From: Chlorokybus atmophyticus
Taxonomy: Eukaryota; Streptophyta; Chlorokybophyceae; Chlorokybales; Chlorokybaceae
Direction of reading: 5' to 3'
DNA length: 64,000 bases
Assembly (NCBI GenBank): GCA_009103225.1
Contig: RHPI01001715.1
Coordinates: 100,856 to 164,855, forward strand
Shown here: positions 60,300-64,000 of the stretch, one piece after another
Layout of the letters: each line of letters opens with the position of its first letter
Position numbering within the stretch: position 1 is the first letter of the stretch
Notes under the pieces: generated by a model
Seen by the model: the letters and a program-made list of their open reading frames with translations, nothing else
What the model was told of the DNA's origin: nothing
The model's database searches: none
Position numbers and translations under genes: made by a program

Positions 60300-61758
60300 A
60301 TGGACTTTAAGGGAAAAGACCTGTTCGAGAGGCTCCACGCTCAAATTTCCAATGACGAACCTGGCTCTAAGCGTCCACGTACCAGTAGCTCTGGAGGTGA
60401 TGCGCCTGGTCGTCCGCTGACAGCGAAACAACTGGTAGCATGTGACTCAGCAGGAATCACTCCCGACAAGCTTGAGGGGCTATTCACCAAGCCAGAGGCC
60501 GATAAGTTAATTCGCCCTGCCAAAGAGAGAGCTCAAGAGTTTCGCATAAACCACGGGGACTCTATTGCAACTGGTGAGAAGCGGAAAATGTACACTGACA
60601 CACTGTGGTGCATGTGTTAACTGATGCAAGTATGTGTAGGAACATGCATCTACTACCTCAGAAAGCTCGGCATCGACATTTCTGATGACCTGAAGCGCCA
60701 AGTAGCTTACAAGCTGTGGGACACTCTGATGCGCAAGGACAACCCAGAGCTTCCTGATAATGCAGAGCCAATTTACGCTAATCAGGTATGTATCAATGTG
60801 ACACTGGGTCATTGGCCAAATACCTGTACTTAACAGATGTTTCACAGGTGTTCGAGCTGGTTCACATTCGCAAAGTTTGCAACTGGGAGACAGCGCGTTT
60901 CATGTCGCAAGGAAAGGCAGAAAAAATCATTGAGCAAATCAACAAAGCAGACCCAAGGGAAGCTCCAGTAGCAAATGTTGCTGCCAATGAGGTGTGTGGT
61001 TATCCAAGTTGATGATGGGATTACTGTGCTTGCCAAGATTAGTCGCGATGCGTGAGAATGCTATGGTTGCGTAGCAGAGTTCAACAACAATGGGCACATC
61101 AAGCCAGAACCCATGCAGTCGCTCCATCTTTTGTTACACTTCTGTTTTTGCATTGGCTCCCTTTGTTCATATCCTGTACCCGTGGTCTGTTGCCTTGCTT
61201 CTGCTTCGCTACGCATATATGTTCCATATTCAACATCAATCTCGGATGTGTACTGCAGCATTCATAGTACCATTGTTCTTTGCAGGTAAACGATGAGGTC
61301 CAGATGATCCTGCGATCCTCGGCAGCAAGAAACAGCATCAATGCCAACACCAACATTCGCGCCTCTGCACGTAACTCAAAAAACGTGCGCAACCCATAAA
61401 CACAGGTGTGAAGTTTATCTACAAGTTGACGCATGTGGCAACACAAAAAATATATATCGGTCAAAGTAACCACCCAGGTCGACGTGATAAGGAACATCGT
61501 AGACACCCGCCCAAGAAGATGTTGCCTGACTTAAATAGCAGTAAACCTTTTGAAGAGCAAGTGCAGTTGGAAGTATTAGATAAAGGACATTGCAAGGCGT
61601 GAATAGATTGGTTAGAAGCTATGTATATCGCCCAATACGACTCTCGAGGGTGCAAAGGTTATAATATGGATGAAGGCAACCCAGCGAGGTTCAAAGCATT
61701 TTGGGCGCGCCGACGTAGTGGTAGCGGTTTTGGCAATAACAAAAAGAAAAAAGAATGA
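60300..61758 (+). pseudogene. Unknown protein joined to a GIY-YIG nuclease domain; in-frame TGA
   Basis: Exons 60300-60573, 60640-60785, 60848-60991 and 61286-61370 give a clean frame. The fourth exon can splice over a 35-nt intron (61371-61405) into 61406 onward, which encodes a GIY-YIG domain (FIYKLTHVATQKIYIGQSNHP, GRRDKEH). A TGA at 61600-61602 stops the protein at 281 aa. The frame then continues to 61758 with WLEAMYIAQYDS and GCKGYNMDEG, holding the expected catalytic Glu and the GYN motif. One base change (probably from TGG) could explain it. If the last intron is not removed, the fourth exon ends at 61399 and the protein is 225 aa, with the GIY-YIG part as a separate decayed frame. 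The N-terminal 200 residues match no family I know. The gene follows the Rep-helicase in the same direction and may belong to the same mobile element. Confidence 0.65.
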
Positions 61759-62075
61759 AACTGGCTGTTGTTTGAGTAGGTCACCATGTGTGTTGGACAG
61801 TTTGTGTGACACCATGCTTTGGTGTCGATATAATCAATGGGTGCATATTGGTGGTGAGCTTCATAAATGTACGTACGCTACGTATGCAAGAACTCGTCAT
61901 GCGACACTGCCCCATACCATTCCATATCATAACATATGGTGTCACAGCGATTGATATGCCAACATATGATGTCATATAGCAAGATATGGCAAAATGTCGC
62001 GCGACGTCAATGGACATTGTGAGTTCCCTGTGCGTCATGTTAACACACGAGCAAAATGGGTTCCATGATACAGGT
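61759..62075. other. Short intergenic stretch rich in CATATGG-type words
   Basis: Bases 61890-61990 contain several near-copies of CCATATCA, ACATATGGTG and ACATATGATG followed by AAAATGTCGCGCGACGTC-like sequence. They resemble the words flanking the Rep-helicase gene. No coding frame was found. A convergent gene ends at 62076. Confidence 0.55.
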
Positions 62076-63829
62076 CTACTCAGGGGGGGGTGGCTGCGAA
62101 GGCCCAGCGCCAGCAGCACCGGTATTGTGTGTGTCAACATCCTCATCATCGTCACTGCTGCTGAGTTCATATACAGGGAAATCGGGGAGCTCTACACCAC
62201 GTGGTGGGCGCTGCATAAAAATAAGTTGAAAGCGGCGGCAGAAAGGACACTCAACTTGAGGGTGAGATCCTGTGCGCAGCTTCTTCAAGCACTGACGGCA
62301 CAGTGTAGCTCCGCAACATGGCATTGGTAACAACACTTCCACTGGCTTCTGCTCGCAACAGATCCCGCATGTGTTGTCTTCACTGTCTACCACGCGCTTG
62401 CCCTTGTAGTCCTGGCGCACATGTTGCTGCATTTCTTCGGTTGTTGCTGCTTCATGCAACAACGGGGCAACTGTGCAGAGGTAGGTACAAAGCTTCTCCC
62501 ATAGTGTTTGGTATAGTTGCGGTTGCAGCTGCCTTTTAACATCTCTGCGATTGAGGAGCGATACCTGGCACACCAACCAATGAACACCAAGGTGTTGCAT
62601 TTGTTGATAATTGTCATAATTGTAATTGTTCAGTACCTGTCCGTCAAGGTCGATCTCTTTCAACATGTATTTTGCCAAGCTGTCCAACTCCTTTCTGGTG
62701 ACTTCCAGTTCCTGCTGGAAGCTCTCGAACTGCACGCCATTGGGTTCAACACGCTCACGAAATCGCCAGTTTGCCGTTTGAAGACGCAGGACGCTTGTCA
62801 ACTCTGAGATCTACAACAGAATGTCAGTTGCTGAAAAATCTAACAGTGCAGCAACACACACCTTTTTTTTTTGTGCAGCAATTGTCTGGTTGGCTTCTCC
62901 AATCTGGCATTGCAGGCGCGCCAATCTTGCATCATTACGCTCATTGTGTTGCTGCAACTGTGTGGCCCTGCGCTGAACTTCTGTCAGCTGCTTGCGTAAA
63001 CCCACGATGCTTGCTGCGTCTGCGTTTTTGACACTTTCTGTCATTTTAACGTGCTCAGCACGCTCTTCGTGTAATGCACGCTCCAGGTCAGCAGAGCGTT
63101 GTTCTGCAGCAGCATGGCCTGCACGCAGACCATTGATTTCACTGATCATTTTCAACAGCTTTGCAGCGATCTGGGGATCAGGCTGTGTCTGGTTGCGGCG
63201 TAGCTGCTCTGCTTGCTTCAGGTTACGCTCGCGAAGGACTGTGTTCTCGTCAACTAGTTTGAAATCTGCCAACAATGCCATCAGTGGTGTGTGTCAAAAC
63301 AATGCCACAATTTCCCTTACTTTCGTTTTGTAGACGAGCGTTGTTTTGTACTTCACGAGTCAGGTGGCCACTGAAGGTGTCGATAGCAGCACGCATAAGC
63401 TCAGGTGTAAATTGGTGAGTTGGCAACCGCGGCATTGCTTCCCCTGCGTTCATATAATTCACGGATCAGGTGGGAACCTCTGCAACGATGACATTGATCA
63501 CCTGTTTCAGCGTCAGTGACATAAGACGTGGTGGGAGTATCAGGCGCCATAGACAAATTCCTACGGCGCTTAGACGGAGTCACACGAAGACCTGTTGGGA
63601 TACATGCATTCAATGAAACCGTTACTGTCACCACGAAGCAGTCACATACCTGTGGGCACCGTCAAGGCACTGGCATTGGAGTCTTCAATAAGATTAGGAT
63701 CGTATAAGATTTCGACAGGATGCAGAACATCATGCAGCGACGGTGGCAGGGGGGTTGGTTGCTGCAAAGGCCACGTTCCAACAACTGGCATAAAGGCACC
63801 CACAGTAGGATTGAAGTTGTGTCGTGCCA
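62076..63829 (-). CDS. RING-finger / coiled-coil protein, partial at the 5' end
   Basis: Exons in gene order: (upstream exon beyond 63829), 63829-63650, 63591-63478, 63443-63321, 63265-62862 and 62810-62076, all in phase. Intron lengths are 58, 34, 55 and 51 nt. The first visible exon begins in phase 1 after a good acceptor, so a start codon or further exon lies upstream, possibly past the window edge. The protein has a Pro-rich head (TWPLQQPTPLPPS), a short paired-Cys HRCR region, then ~130 residues of coiled coil (RNLKQAEQLRRNQTQ, QRSADLERALHEERAEH). A C-terminal cysteine-rich RING follows: CGICCEQKPVEVLLPMPCCG, LCRQC and CPFCRR. The tail is acidic and then Pro-rich (SSSDDDEDVD, PPPPE). The usual RING His is not at its normal place (CCGATLC), as in Cys-only RING variants. 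Likely an E3 ubiquitin ligase; target unknown. It may be a host gene or cargo of the neighbouring element. Confidence 0.82.
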
Positions 63830-64000
63830 CTGCAGCCCGACCCTAAGTGGCAACAAGTACATAGATGATTACAATCCCACATAAGTCCATCCCATGTGCC
63901 ATCATGCAAACAGCAACATGCACTCAAAGTAAATTGACAGTGACATTGCGCATTGTTAAACTCTCAAGCTGTGGAACAGTTTACTATTCAAACATGCACA
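63830..64000. other. Window edge upstream of the RING gene
   Basis: Minus-strand sequence here is either intron or promoter of the RING/coiled-coil gene. Nothing further is supported. Confidence 0.4.

Overview
The window is nuclear DNA of a eukaryote, most likely a photosynthetic protist on the green-alga side. Nearly every gene is split by GT-AG introns, mostly 65-300 nt. Several encoded proteins belong to families typical of plants and algae: an organellar phenylalanyl-tRNA synthetase, a full-size PDR-type ABC transporter, a LOG2/LUL-type RING ubiquitin ligase, a plastid-type tandem thioredoxin/GST-fold protein, a SulP sulfate transporter and a kinesin with an ARK-like motor. The lineage call is inference from gene content. 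All gene models were spliced by hand, by joining exons where reading frame, splice sites and family similarity agree. No transcript evidence was available.

Layout: 0.9-3.2 kb (+) organellar PheRS; 4.5-5.7 kb (+) cupin-like protein of unknown role; 8.9-15.4 kb (+) 20-exon PDR transporter; 18.9-21.6 kb (+) myristoylated RING E3; 22.1-27.6 kb (-) large secreted subtilase-like protein with a calcium-repeat motif, a Cys-rich part and a kelch-like tail; 27.6-32.0 kb gene-free, holding a complete miniature LTR retroelement (TRIM) and several palindromes; 32.0-37.5 kb (-) kinesin, divergent from 38.0-40.1 kb (+) plastid-type thioredoxin/GST-fold protein; 40.9-43.7 kb (-) SulP transporter; 43.7-51.6 kb gene-poor, with microsatellites and hairpins; 51.6-53.7 kb (-) secreted galaxin-like di-cysteine repeat protein.

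From 55.2 kb to the right edge the character changes. A Helitron-type Rep-helicase (HUH nuclease plus PIF1 helicase, about 1327 aa) appears intact once two very short introns (32 and 53 nt) are removed. Short tandem repeats of similar words flank it on both sides. Next to it is an unrecognised 225-aa-class gene whose last exon appears to run into a GIY-YIG nuclease domain interrupted by one in-frame TGA. A RING/coiled-coil gene follows on the minus strand and runs off the window. This 55-62 kb segment is the best candidate for an unusual mobile system.

The resident genes look like ordinary, unlinked housekeeping, membrane and cell-surface functions, with no operon-like logic. Shared control is plausible only for the divergent kinesin / thioredoxin-fold pair, whose start codons are about 0.4 kb apart.
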